DNA from: Sipunculus nudus
Lineage: Eukaryota; Annelida; Sipuncula; Golfingiida; Sipunculidae
Reading direction: 5' to 3'
Assembly: GCA_026874595.1 (NCBI GenBank)
Contig: CM049307.1
Coordinates: 3,619,579-3,683,578, forward strand
DNA: 64,000 nucleotides
Positions 31,861-45,400 of the stretch are shown piece by piece (positions within the stretch are counted from its first letter, which is position 1; each line of letters opens with the position of its first letter). Made by a program: the position numbers and the translations under genes. The notes under the pieces are model-generated. The model ran no database searches and had not been told where the DNA came from. It saw nothing but the letters and a program-made list of their open reading frames with translations.

Positions 31861-32059
31861 AGAAAAGTATTCTCAACCATGAAACTAATACATGTGTTAA
31901 AATTAATCCAAGGATAAAAAAACCCAATATATTATACCAGGAGCAAACTGGGAATGTTTAATTTTATGAACTGAAATAAAGGATCAGCAATATGAATTTT
32001 GATTATTTAGCCAGTATCATGTAACAACTGATACAACCATGAGCTATAAGTCAAACACA

Positions 32060-33116
32060 TTAAAATCTTTAATGAGCACTCTGATGAACATCCACACTTT
32101 CATAGCAATACATCACTGTGTGGACACAATTAAATGTGCACTTTAATCATTGTAACCCTGGTGGTACAATACAAAATCTTAAATGTAGCATAGCCAAAAA
32201 TAAAATAAAATACAGAAAATTGTAACATTCATCTAGTTTATGCACCAGCTGGGGGGTGGGAGTGCAGGGCAGAGGGGAAGCCTGCTAGTAGTGGCCAAGC
32301 TAAGCCAAGGCAAGCTGCCTGGGGTGGGTTACATAATGCAAGTGAAGACTGTATTACTAGGTGGGCCAGATGTAAACAACACTTGACATGGTGTATGAAA
32401 ACTTGAATAAAAGCTACTCTTTTCAAACAATTCCTTTGAAATTTCAGATTTTAAAAGATTAAATCCTTATGTATATATGCTGTGAAAATTAAATCAACAG
32501 TACTTACAGGGAAAAAACGTGCCATTGCCAAAGTTGGACAAAATTTAAGGTACTGATTTTTTATTTATGCTAATAACTTGAAAAATTTGCAAAATTCAGA
32601 TCTAATTTTGGGTAAACAGTTGAACCTTGATTAAATAAAGTTATATTCCTGGAAAAAAGTCTCCAGCCTCAGCAATTCTCATGTTAAGTGAGCAAATATA
32701 TTTCCTGATTTTTAAGAAACTGCATTATATTTGGGCCCATAACTTCAAAATAATACCCAATACTAACCTAATTTTTGGTATGTGCACAGAAAATGTATGG
32801 AAAAATAAGAATACTAAATATGATCAAAAACAGATCAGTGGTTTTGATATTAGGCAGCTTTGAAGTGTAACAATGGCTTTTTTATGGAAAACGGAGGTTT
32901 TTCCTTAATATCTCGAAGGAACGAAGTCCTAATGACCCAATTTTTGGTATGGTAGGAGATTTTGGGGACATCTATTGGTATGCAGAATTTTGGATTCGTA
33001 GGTCGAACGGTTTTAAAACGTGCCCTGTTAACAGACGGACGGCTGACCGGACGGCCGGACGACGGACAAAGGACCACGACTATAGCTCAGATGACTTATA
33101 GTCAGCTGAGCTAAAA
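32060..33116 (+). repeat. 3' part of a CAAGGGACCC-family copy
   Basis: Left part matches 63,690-64,000 closely (GTTTATGCACCAGCTGGGGG and flanks). It then has the ATGGCA exon-like module (32508-32525, -) and ends with GGACGGACGG-type runs and TCAGATGACTTATAGTCAGC then TGAGCTAAAA. 33,117-33,592 is unassigned. Confidence 0.75.
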
Positions 33117-33592
33117 AAACATAGATGACTGTAAAATCCAGCACTGTCCACATACCATGTAGTTATGAACACACTGTACTCTTTGTATCACTCTGAACAG
33201 CAAACATACAACAGGATACATGTGTTGGTTTATCAGATATCCAATCCCAAATGGTACACCACTTTAATGATTGTGACTGCTGCTAATACTGACATAAGTA
33301 ACCCAACAGTTGCTGCTATTATTAATATTATAAGTTTTTTTATTAGTGTACAATCTTTTACATTCAGAAGAATATAAGAAACAAACTTCAATAATATACA
33401 ATAACAGAGAGAAATATAACAATTAGGTGCTTTCAATGTTTTATCAATCAGATGTTACGGAACCTAATATCAACAGATTACGTAATCTTGACAAGGACAA
33501 ATCTTGTAAGGGAGATAAAATAAAAATCAGATTCCTCAACACTAGGCAGCACCAAATATCTGGGGGAATGAATAAAGAAGTCAGTGGTTTTT

Positions 33593-34223
33593 TGTTAACA
33601 AATAATTATAATTTATTCTTAGAACAATCCTAACATTACAATACACTAAATCAATACAATTACACAGTATAACAATAAAAAAATGTACATCACCAGAGTA
33701 CTCTGTACAGCTTTGATTTCTGGGTACCACCACTGTCACAGCTCAACAAGAGTCCTTTAACACAAATAGTACACGTAAACAGATCAAATAAATCCTACCA
33801 GAGAACAGTCTGATTTACTCTTGAAAACAATCTGTTGTAATCCAAAAGTTAAGTTCTGGTTATAATCCCAAAGGCAAACTGAAGACAATCGGTATATAAA
33901 GTCTGTATAAAATCTGTAGAATATCTGTAAGTTCTGCAATTATTGTAAAGGTCCAAAAAAACTGACGAGAGAGTCACACTCGGCCATGTCCGCTGGTATT
34001 TTTCTCTCTGCCAGCTCCAAACACAGCCCCTATTTATAGCTTTTTCACCCGAAGCCCAGAAACTTCCATATTCACCAACATTCTAAAGAACACAACAATA
34101 CACACGTGCCCATAGAGCATGAACAGACCTGAAACTTCTAGCTACAATGAGCACTGTGTCTCTACAAGGACAGGTTCAACTAGTATGGTTCCCCATAGCA
34201 ATGCCCAGGGCTTGAACCTAACA
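33593..34223 (-). repeat. Probable solo LTR or TATA-containing promoter
   Basis: On - it runs from TGTTAGGTTC (34223) to TTAACA (33593), with TGTTA/TAACA terminal inverts. It contains a strong TATA box, CTATAAATAGGGGC, near 34,035, and GAATAAATT about 20 nt before its end, the usual U3/R polyadenylation layout of an LTR. No clear target duplication and no internal region. It could instead be the upstream promoter of the Ig/DB/FN3 gene, which lies downstream in the same orientation. Confidence 0.45.
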
Positions 34224-34929
34224 CAAATCAGAACGCTAGGCGCATAATGAACAGATACATGTAACACAGATTAATCATATTAAACAACTCTTTTCACAGT
34301 TATGGATATGATCATAATTATCATGCTATAATACAATTAAGTCTTGATGACATTAGTTTTATAAATGTTGTAATTAAGGAAGTATTATGAATAAACTAGA
34401 CCTGTACATGTAGGCTTTATATATATAATGATCATTCACCCTTTTTACCCCCATTTTTGCATGTTTTTAAATCCTCAAGCCAAGGTTTTAAGTTCAGTCA
34501 TGTTATACATCAGCCTCAGAGCCATCAAATACACCTACTTAGGGCTCTCAAGTATATAATTCTGTAAATGGCATCTCGTATATCTTATTTCTGAGACATT
34601 AATTATATCAAAATCTAGCAAAATTAAGCAAGCTGGTATCATCATCCCAGGCAGCTAAAATTACTTGCTGGGATTTTCTATAACTAAATGAGTATACTGC
34701 TCATGTGTGTTACTGAACATATTCTATGCCTAAATTATAACACTGTTTGAGAGATGTGTGCTATATTTACCTAACCTGATGGTAGCATCACAGGTTAGCT
34801 CTGCCAACTAGAACTAAGGCAGCTTAATTTGCTGAGGCCTGTACTCATTTATTCAATTAAGAAATGTAAAGTCCCCCCACCCAAAAAAAGTAAATGGTGA
34901 TCATTTTAATGCATTATCTTGCAATGGTA
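34224..34929. other. No recognised feature
   Basis: AT-rich, no repeat match within the window and no coding signal. Confidence 0.6.
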
Positions 34930-35121
34930 AAGAGTGAAACCTCGTTGTGTTTAACTCACTTAAGTCAAATATCTTGCTTATGTCGAAGTTACACACTCGA
35001 TATTCTGGACAACTCTACTAGTAGTTAAATTATAACCAAATAAAACCCGCTTGTGTCGAACCTCGGATGTGTCGAAGTTTTCTGAGAGTCCCTTTGACTT
35101 CGACACAACTAGGTTTCACTG
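34930..35121. mobile_element. Short MITE with GTGAAACCT-type inverted ends
   Basis: Left GAGTGAAACCTCGTTGTGT and right (reverse complement) CAGTGAAACCTAGTTGTGT, 192 bp apart, with TA at both borders, plus TGTCGAAGT-type motifs inside. The ends resemble pogo-like elements. No coding capacity. Confidence 0.7.
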
Positions 35122-35745
35122 TATATCCTTCTTAGAGAAAAAAAAAGAATACCTCCAAATAATGGATCATTTCTTATATGTCTATCACTAATCCTCCACA
35201 ACATTTTATTTCAAAATATACATAACTTTTGAATAAACATTGCAAAAAGCACAAAAACATTTGTTCTACCAGCAGCAAATAAGAACATATATATTACCTA
35301 GGGTAAATTGTTATTACTATATGTTACCCAGTGTTCATCAGGATGAAGTGATCATATTATATGACATATATCTCTATAGTATGCACAAGTTTGCCCAGAC
35401 ATACCCTGTAATATACACCAATGTGGACAACTGATGCATGTAATTCACCACACAACATTAGATCTATAACCACGGGGGTTCAGATCATATCCAAGGAACA
35501 CAGGGTCCTTTGTTTACTGAGACATACTAGCTGTCCAATACAGAATAATTTTAAATAATTGCCAGCCAGAGTGTCTATTCTAAGCAATAATGACAATGTG
35601 TTTGTCTGCCTGACATGAAATTAAAGGTAGGTGCATGCATGGTGCAACCTGTGTAGTGAAGTGGTAAATGTATCTAAGATAAAAACTTCACTACAATTTA
35701 AGAAAAAGCAATTAAAGCAATTCAAGTAATATACATATATGTAAA
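35122..35745. other. No recognised feature
   Basis: AT-rich; contains one short open frame without recognisable content. Confidence 0.55.
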
Positions 35746-36262
35746 CAAGGGACCCATGGGTCACAGCGCTCAGCTGTTACATATGATAAAAAATATGATT
35801 TGGGAAAGAGGCACATGCTTGTTTTGTGTGGTAATAAAAATAAGCTTTATTATGAGTTGTTGGTGTTTAGCTTATGTATGATTTTGATAGTATCTTTGGA
35901 GACAGGGAAGAGGATATTTTATTAACAAATGGAGTGCTATTGTCACAGAGATTCTGACTTGGCCATATAACTTATAAGCAGCATATATTATAAAAGAGTT
36001 TAACTATTTATTAAAATTTAATAACAAATATTGTGCCAATATAATTTTTATTAAAAAAAATAATAATAGGAAATTTTTGGGACATCTAACTGTAGGGCAA
36101 ATTTCAGATTTGTAGGTCCAATGGTGTCGAAACGTGCCAGTCTTACGGACGGACATCCGGACAGACGGACGGACGGACGGCCCGAAGGACGGCACGACAG
36201 ACGGACGGACGACGGACAATGGACCACAACTATAGCTCAGATGACTTATAGTCAGCTGAGCT
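35746..36262 (+). repeat. CAAGGGACCC-family copy with internal deletion
   Basis: Has both the family start (CAAGGGACCCATGGGTCAC) and end (GGACGG runs, hairpin, AGCTGAGCT) but only about 0.5 kb. The left 320 bp match the start of the 2.65-kb copies, then it jumps near 36,066 to the last 200 bp. Confidence 0.85.
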
Positions 36263-37265
36263 AAAAAAAGCAATAACATAGCCACTGCTAAACACAATTT
36301 AATTATTAAAGACAGATAAATGATATATGACAAAATGGTTACCTACCCAGGCAACTAAAGCGTTTTATTTTCTTTAAAATATTAAGATGCCCTTACTCTC
36401 AAGAAAGTTTATTAGCTATAAAAAAGCAGAAACCTGGACATGACTTGTTAAAATAGCACATTATAATAATTATGTCCTTCTCACTGATCAACTTCAGCCT
36501 CATAAAAAGGTTACTTCAATCACTGTTTTTTATGACTGTTATGTTAGCCTTCCAATTATAGCCATCTGATGACACACTCCTGCATGCCTGAGGAGTTTAA
36601 TGTTGTCATGGTTACAAACTAACACACATATTAATCAATACCCATGAATCTGATGCAATGACAGCATGTAGTGGGGTTCTGTATGCTGTCCACCTCACTT
36701 CACTCACATTCCAGTGCTAAATCATTTTCCTGACAGCTTTTGCAAATACAGAAGCAAGAAAAGTCCGCTATAGAGGATGCAAAATACATTTGATAAGTTT
36801 CTCTGTAAAAGTCCTCCATCCACTGAGAACTGTTCCATGTATGGCAATAATTTAACATCAAGGTATATTCCCTAAATATCCTATTAGTTCAAAAACGTAA
36901 TTGTTTCAAAGTTAAAATTTTGGGGGCTTGTAAAACTCAGGCTCATACCTCACAGCAGATAAGACGATGCCAGTGTCAGCAGTAACACACAGTCATTATC
37001 TCCATAGTAATACACTCATTGTCTCCTGTTAGGTTTCACAGAGAAGTTAATTACCTTGAATGGTCTGACAGCAGATTTATCACTTCCTGGCTCTAATGGA
37101 GATAACAAATTATACTTTGGATCAAAACTCATTCTGATATCTTAAAGGCAGACAGAAAGACATAAAAAGACAATTACAGCTAATATAGCTAGAGTGATCA
37201 GTCACCTAGACAAAATAAAACAATCTGTACTGTGCTTCAAAGAGATTTATATTGCTTCATTATAA
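36263..37265. other. Low-repeat stretch, no coding signal
   Basis: I found no match to other repeats of the window here and no exon-like frame. It is one of the few apparently single-copy stretches right of the gene. Confidence 0.5.
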
Positions 37266-40200
37266 ACTAGATGTGTCGGAATGACACGAATGCCCCCGCC
37301 TTGGGCAAATTAGAAACATTTGTTAAATTTTGTAAAATTTTTTAAGTTCAGGAGGTGTTGTATGGTAAAAAGAAGGTCAACAGGGGCAAAATGCAAACTC
37401 GATCTGTAAGGGGTCATTATCAAGCAACACACCAAAAATCAGGCTAGAATCTGCAGGCATTGTGAAAAAAAGTCCATACATGTGCATTTTTCATAGAAAT
37501 TTCTGTCTTTCATGAAATTTTCTATGTTCAGGATCTGTCATATGGTCAAAAATAGGTTATCTGGGACAAAACGCAAACTCGATCTGTAAGTGGTCATTAT
37601 GCGCCCACAGACCAAACATTAGGCCAGTATCTGTAAGCATTGCATTGCGAAACTAGAATATTAGCAAAGCTGATAATCAGTTATAAATTTTAATTGGAGA
37701 GGTATGTACCATGTTTCATAACAATCCACCAAATGCTTCCTGAGAAATAAGCTCCTAAGTATATTCCTATACTAAGCTCTGTGACCTTGAAAAGTAGGTC
37801 AAGATCACCCATCTTTGAACTTGACTTAGATTTTGTAAATATAATGCAATAGCACTGAAGAAATGAAGTTCCTGTGTTGAATACCTTTGGAGATATCCTG
37901 CACAAAAGGCCCAAATTGAAAAATCCGATAAAATTTCATTAAAAAATCAGAAATTGCAGGTGGCGCCACCAAAATTGTGCAGTACGTACAGACTATCAGA
38001 CCCAATGATCATAGTAAGTTTTGTGAAAATCCACACAATGGTTCCTGAGATATAAGCTTCTGAGTGTTTTTCTATAATCAGCTCTAAAATGTAGAACAAG
38101 GGACCTATGGGTCACGGCGCTCAGCTGATATATATGATAAAAAATATGATTTAGAAATGAGGCACATGCTGGTTTTATATGGTAATAAAAATAAGCTGTA
38201 TTATGAGTTGTTGTTGTTTAGCTTATGTATGATTTTGATAGTACCTTTGGAGACAGGAAAGAGGATTAATTTCATTTATTTCATTAACAAATGGAGTGGG
38301 ATTGTCACACAGATTTTGACTTGGCCATATAACTAATATAAGCAGAACATATAATATAAGAGTTTAACTATTTATTAGAAAAATTACAAATATTGTCCTA
38401 AATATAATTTTTATTAAAAATAATAAGAGAATAGTATGATTTTTTCAAATAAAATATGACTGAAATGATTATTAAAATAATATTAAAGAATATATTCATG
38501 AATGCATTCATTAATACATTTTGAAAATATTTGCACTGGTATTCATATACTTTCATTTTTACCTGAATTCCCATTCTTATGAAAGAAATTTTATAATGGA
38601 GTACATATTCATATTCGTGTTTAAATACAATTGCAAAGTATTCGCACCATGTCTGGTATTTATTCAGTTTTCACCAAACAATGATGTTGAGAATCCAGAA
38701 TATACAAAATTCACACATTTAAATAATGATCATAAGTACCTGGTTTTATGGCTTTTATTTATATTTAAAAAAAAATGTAATATAATTATTTTGGACTAAT
38801 TTCACATCAATGTACACACTAGACACAGTAGGAATCTAGATTAATATTATCAACTGCATCTTTGTCTATCATTAATTTCCTTCATATGATCCCTAATGAT
38901 TAGTAATGAATAATATGATTTACTATTTTATCATTAAAATTGAACTGAAAAATACCATAGGTGACTGCATGGTGTTATTTGGAATACATGACATTCTATC
39001 CATCGATACAAGATTCTTATATCATCAGTAACTGCAAGTTAATTTCCTGTTATTATCAACTAACAAATTCCTTTTCTATTTTTCTTTAATTTGTTATTAA
39101 AAACCAATAAAAATTTATTAATTTATTGTTTATTGTTATGTTGTTGGTTAAAACTACTAGATGAGTTGGGTTGGACACCTAGATCAACTGTGGCTGGCCA
39201 TTATAAAATAAGCTGCCTGGACGCCCCAGTTTATGTCTCGCCTCAAGCATGCATAATTTGCTGAAAGTTCAACCAGGTCAACATACAGGTGACTCAAGAG
39301 GTGCTACAGAGAGCCAAGGTCTGACATGGTCTCATAAAAACATTAATAAAAGCTACAATTTTTGGCCAATTTCTTTCAGCTTTTCAAACTAAAAAGCTGA
39401 AACCTTTATGTGTGCATGATATGAAAATTATATCAACAGTACTCACAGGAAACAAACATGCCATGGTCAAAGTTGGGCAAAATTTAAGGTACTAATTTTA
39501 TATTTATACTAATAACTTATACAATTTGAAAAATTCAGAACTAATTTTGGGTATTCAATTGAATCCTGATTAAATAATGTTACATCCCTGACAAAAATCT
39601 CTAGCTTCAGCAATCCTCTTGTTAAGGGAGTAAATATATTTCTTGATTTTTTACAAAGTGCATTGTGTTTGAGCCCATAACTTAAAACAATTACGCAATA
39701 CTGACATCATTTCTGGCATGTGCATAGAGAATATATAGAAAAATATGTATATTATATATGATTAAAGTCAGATCAGTGGTTTTGATATTAGGCTGTCTTG
39801 AAGTGTAACAATTGGTTTTTAATGGAAAAATGAAGTTTTTCATTAATATCTTGAAGGTATTAAGTCCTAGTGATCAAATTCTTGGCATGGTAGGGGATTT
39901 TTGAGACATCTAATTGTATGCCAAATTTTAGGAACTAAGAGCTGAATTTGGGGAGCTGAGCACTTGCAAACTGCATGACACTAGTTTAATGTAAACAATA
40001 TGTTACATGGTGCTTGAAAGCTTGAATAAAATCTACAGTTTTTGATCAACTGGTTTCAAATTTTTGGTGTTTACAGACAAAATGCTAAAAAAAACATGCT
40101 GTGAAAATTAAATCCACAGTACTTACAGGAAAGAAACGTGCCATGGTCAAAGTTGGGCAAAATTTAAGGTACCAATTTTTTATTTTTGTTAATATTTTAA

Positions 40201-41622
40201 AAAATTTAAAAGATTTTGATCTAATTTTGGGTATACAATTTAATTTTGATTAATTAAAGTTATATTACTGGAAAAAAAGTTTATAGCTTTAACATATTTT
40301 GTGTTAAGTGATCAAATATCTTTCCTGATTTTTTACACAATGCATTATGTTTGGGCCCATAACTTTTTAAATTTTTATAATACAGACATAATTTCTGGCA
40401 TGTACATAGGAACTATATAGAGGAATAACTATGGTAAATATGAGGAAAAACAGATGAGTGGTTTTGATATTAGGCAGTCCTGAAGTGTAAAAATAGGTTT
40501 TTAATAAAAAATTGAGGTTTTTCTTTAATTTCTCAAAGGAACAAAGTCGCAAAGACCCAGTTTTCGGCTTGGTAGGAGATCTTGGGGACATCTAACATTA
40601 TGCCGAATTTTGGATTCCTAGGTCTTACGGTTTCAAAACGTGCCACATCTACGGACGGACGGACGGACGGACGGACAGACGGACGGACGACGGACAATGG
40701 ACCACGACTATAGCTCAGATGACTTATAGTCAGCTGAGCTAAAAATGGGTCAAGGTCACCCATCTTCAAACTTGGCCGAGATTTTATCAATATACATCTT
40801 CGCTGATGAAATAAAATTCCAACGGTGAATCCTTTTAGAGATATCCAGCTCATAAGGTAAAAGTTAACAGACGCGGAACAGACGGACTGACGGACACCGG
40901 ACAGACAGATGGACGGACGGACAGATGGACAGCTTGGGTGACGACAATAGCCCATCATCCTATGAGCTAAGGGCTTAAAATGGCTGTACATGTACATTTG
41001 TCATGAAAATTAATATTTTTCATGAAATTTTCTATGTTTGGGAGCCGTAAAACAATCAAAAGTAGGTCAACTGGGACAAAACTTGAACTCGATCCGTAAC
41101 TGGTCATTATCTGCCCACACATATAAAAACATCAGGGTGGTATCTGCAGGCATTGCAGAAAAAAAGTCCGTACATATGCATTTGTCATGAAAATTTCTAT
41201 TTTTCATGAAACTTTCTATGTTCAGGAGCAGTCAAATGGTCAAAAGTAGGTCAACTTGGACAAAACAAGAACTCTATCTTTAAATGGTCAATATCTGCCC
41301 ACACACCACAAATCAGGCCAATATCTGCGGCACTGCAAAAAAAAAGTCTGTATATGTGTATTTATCATGAAAATTTCTATTTTTCATGAAATTTTCTAAG
41401 TTAAGGAGCTGTAAAACGGTCAAAAGTAAGTCAACCCGGACGAAACGCGAACTTGATCTGTAACTGGTCATTATCTGCCCACACACCAAAAATCAGGTCA
41501 ATATCTGCAGGCATTGCGAAAAAAAGTCTGTACAACTGTTTCATTTCGGAATGACGGAATGACGGAAGGACGGACATGGGTAAAACTATATGCCCAGGTC
41601 ACTTTGTGGCGGGGGCATAAAA
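37266..41622. repeat. Repeat with TGCCCCCGCC / GGCGGGGGCA ends, split by a nested insertion
   Basis: The left end carries TGCCCCCGCC (37291-37300) and the right end its reverse complement GGCGGGGGCA (41608-41617). The inside has 170-190-bp tandem units with TTCATGAAATTTTCTATGTT and CTGTAACTGGTCATTATCTG (37,320-37,650; 40,985-41,530). The CAAGGGACCC copy at 38,097-40,745 interrupts it. Non-coding. Confidence 0.65.
38097..40745 (+). repeat. CAAGGGACCC-family element, long copy A (2.65 kb)
   Basis: Starts CAAGGGACCTATGGGTCAC then GGCGCTCAGCTGA. Ends with (GGAC)n, then GGACCACGACTATAGCTCAG, ATGACTTATAGTCAGCTGAG and CTAAAA. The terminal GCTCAGCTGA and TCAGCTGAGC are inverted. The 3' end can form a 13-bp stem with loop TAT, and the 5' end has the palindrome GACC(C/T)ATGGGTC. 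It has two related inner modules, each with an ATGGCA exon-like segment. No ORF of note, so non-autonomous. Helitron/Helentron-like is a guess. Confidence 0.8.
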
Positions 41623-42484
41623 ATTAATTTCCAAAAATAAATAGACAAACCACATATCACAAGTAAAACATGCACTGATCAAAACAGACCAGCTCAGGGA
41701 GTGTTGGATACAACCATATTACATCTAACAATATTTTATTATTTAAATATGTAACAAACTTCTTCGTACCCTTATATATGTAAAACAAAATTGGCCCAAC
41801 CTGAAATGTATAAGAGTTAGAGGGGTAGAGGTTGGTGTAAGAAGCACCATCAGAACTATCACTAATATGTCTATCTCCTGGTCTTCTCCACTATGTTACT
41901 TCTTATCTCCAACATCCGTACCCTGATGAGGCCAAGATGAGGCTAATAATGCGAGTTAAACCTCACCTGGTCAGCTCTCCCTCTCAGATCCAGCCCTGCT
42001 TACATCTATCTGCCTTCTGTACTTTGTTGGTTTTCACATATTAATCAGTTTTTGTTACCAAGCAGTTACTGATCATATCACATCATGACACCAAGTAATT
42101 CAGTGCTCACTCAGGCGGCCTGACACTTGTGTTTTTATCTAATTAACTTCCTAAATATATCTACGCCAGTATAATATATTTATATATATATATATATTTC
42201 AAGGCTCAGATCAACTGATTAAGACAGGAAGTCATTCTCTATGTTATTTATTTAACTGAAGATCAGGATTAAGGCTGGACTGAATTTCAATCAGGATTTG
42301 GTCTGGACAAATTGGAAAGTTGGTCCATACCAGAGCCCAATCCACATCTGGTCCAGCCTCAATCCCGATGAGGATTTGGTTTAGATCAATCGCTGATAGG
42401 TCCAGTTTGGGATATGGCGGCCTTGACATATATATAACCACTGTTGGCAAGCAATATGTTATTTGGCTGCCATGATACAATCAA
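41623..42484. other. Mostly unassigned; (TA)n at about 42,177-42,198
   Basis: No coding signal or recognised repeat apart from a short TA microsatellite. Confidence 0.5.
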
Positions 42485-45400
42485 CTAGTGGCTCATGGGC
42501 CATGACACTCAGCTGAATTCAGGGAAAATTGAACATTGGGTAACATGACTCCCAGTGCTCAAAATCATGCATTTTGCCAATAGACCCTAGATATTGGTTA
42601 AAGTGACCACCTGCTACTATTAATGAGCCAATTTGACTAATAAATGTGTTAAAGCCATGTTATTTTACACAGCTTGCATAATATAGTGCCATTGTTTCAG
42701 GTTTCCAAGAAATTTTTACACGAACTTCCCTGGTTCTTAATCAAATTAGATTCTAGGTCTTACTGTAACCAATCATGCAAATCTTACCTATAGGGTGCGC
42801 AAATCATGTTCTTTCACATATCTTGCAGAATATAGGTCACTTTGACCTAACTTCAGGTTTCCAAGGAGATTTGCCTAAGACCTCACTGGATGTAAAGTTA
42901 GAAGATCTAATGTTTAAGTTTGTGCCCTGTTAAAAGCCAGATTGCTTCATTTGAATTTCTTAAAACTAGAGAAAAAATGCATGAAAAATACAGGTGGTGC
43001 AACTAGTCTGGAAGGACTTACGAAACAATCCATGAGGGATATATGCATTAAAAGAATCATGACTATCAATGTATTAGTTATTCAGATCCTGGAGTTTTGT
43101 TATCAAATTTTTAATTATTCTGGGGGTGCTTACAAGCTCCACAGCTCAGAAAATATGGGTACCAGAGACCTTATTTCAAGTTTCAAAGGAGATTTTTCTT
43201 GGACCTCACTTCATGTCAAGTTAAAAGAGTCTAGATCCAACAATTACGATTTGTGCCCTGTAAATGGACAACCACTTCTTTGAAGGTCTCAAAAATAGAG
43301 AAAAAATGCATTAAAATTTGAAAAAATACAGGTGGCACCACCAGTCTGATGAAACACTCAATGATCAATATGCATGCAAAGAATCATGGGCAATTAAGGG
43401 CCCTAAACTCAGCAGATATGGGTAACAGTGACATAATGTCAGATTCCTGAGGAGATTTTTTATGGGCCACCCTGATTGTGATCGAAGTTAGAAGATATTA
43501 GGTCGAATGGTTATGATTTGTGCCCTGTTAACGGATGACTGCTTTATTGAAGGTCTAAAACAAGGGACCTATGGGTCACGGCGCTCAGCTGTTATATATG
43601 ATTAAAAAATATGATTTAGGAATGAGGCATATGCTGGTTTGGTGTGGTAATAAATATAAGCTTTATTATGAGTTGTTGGTGTTTAGCTTATGTATGATTA
43701 TGATATTATCTTTGGAGACAGGTAAGAGGATTGATTTCATTTATTTTATTAACAAATGGAGTACTATTGTCACACAGATTTTGACTTGGCCATATAACTT
43801 ATAAGCAGAACATATGATATAAGAGTTTAACTATTTATTAAAAAAATTACAAATATTGTCCCAAATATAATTTTTTGTTAAAAATAACAAGAGAATCTTA
43901 TGATTTTTTAAAATGAAATATAACTGAAATGATTATTAAAATAATATTAAAGAATATATTCATGAATGCATTCATGAATACATTTTGAAAGTATTTGCAC
44001 TGGTATTCATATACTTTCATTTTTACCTGAATTCAAATTTTTTATGCAAGACATTTTATAATGGAGTACATATTAATATTCGTATTTAAATACAACTGCA
44101 AAGTTTTCCCACCATTACTGGCATTTATTCAGTTTTCACTAAACAATTATGTTGAGAATCCAGAATATACAAAATTCACACATTTAAATTATGATCAAAA
44201 GACCTGGTTTTATGGCTTTTATTTATATTTAAAAAAAATGTAATATATTCATTTTGGACTAATTTCACATCAATGTACACACTAGACACAGTAGGAATCT
44301 AGATTAATAATATCAACTGCATCTTTGTCTATCATTAATTTCCTTCATATGATCCCTAATGATTAGTAATGAATAATATGATTTACTTTTTTATCATTAA
44401 AATTGAACTGAAAAATACCATAGGTGACTGCATGGTGTTATTTGGAGTACGTGACATTCTATCCATCGATACAAGATTCTTTTATCATCAGTAACTGCAA
44501 GTTGATTTCTTGTTATTATAAACTAACAAATTCTTTTTTATTTTTCTTTAATTTGTTATTAAAAAAACATTAAAATTTATTAATTTATTGTTAATTGTTA
44601 TGTTGTTGGTTAAAACTACTAGATGAGTTGGGTTGGACACCTGGATCAACTGTGGCTGGCCATAAGCTGCCTATCTGCAACAGTGTATGGCTCGCCTCAA
44701 GCATGCATAATTTGCTGAAAGTTCAACAAGGTCAACATACAGGTGACTCAAGAGGGGCTGGAGAGAGTTAAGGTCTGACATGGTCTCATAAAAACATTAA
44801 TAAAAGCTACAATTTTTGGCCAATTTCTTTCAGCTTTCTAAACTAAAAAGCTGAAATCCTTGTGTGCATGATATGAAAATTATATCAACCGTGCTCACAG
44901 GAAACAAATGTGCCATGGTCAAAGTTGGGCAAAATTTAAGGTACTTATTTTATATTTATACTAATAACATATAAAATTTGAAAAATTCAGGACTAATTTG
45001 GGGTATTCAATTGAATCTTGATTAAATAATGTTACATCCCTGGCAAAAAAACTCTAGCTTCAGCAATCCCCTTGTTAAGGGAGTAAATATATTTCTTGAT
45101 TTTTTACATAGTGCATTATGTTTGGGCCCATAACTTAAAACAATTACGCAATACTGACATCATTTCTGGCATATGCATAGAGAATGTATAGAAAAATATG
45201 TATATTATATATGATTAAAGTCACATCAGTGGTTTTGATATTAGGCAGTCTTGAAGTGTAACAATGGGTTTTTAATGGAAAAATGAAGTTTTTCATTAAT
45301 ATCTCAAAGGTATTAAGTCCTAGTGACCAAATTCTTGGCATGGTAGGGAACTTTGGAGACATCTAATTGTATGCCAAATTTTAGGAACTGAGAGCTGTAG

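Noticed and set aside
40533-40997. 154-codon frame on - with RPSVRPSV repeats, and similar frames at 36004-36333, 45986-46174 and 46086-46295
   Set aside because: Translation of (GGAC)n runs near the ends of the CAAGGGACCC repeats.
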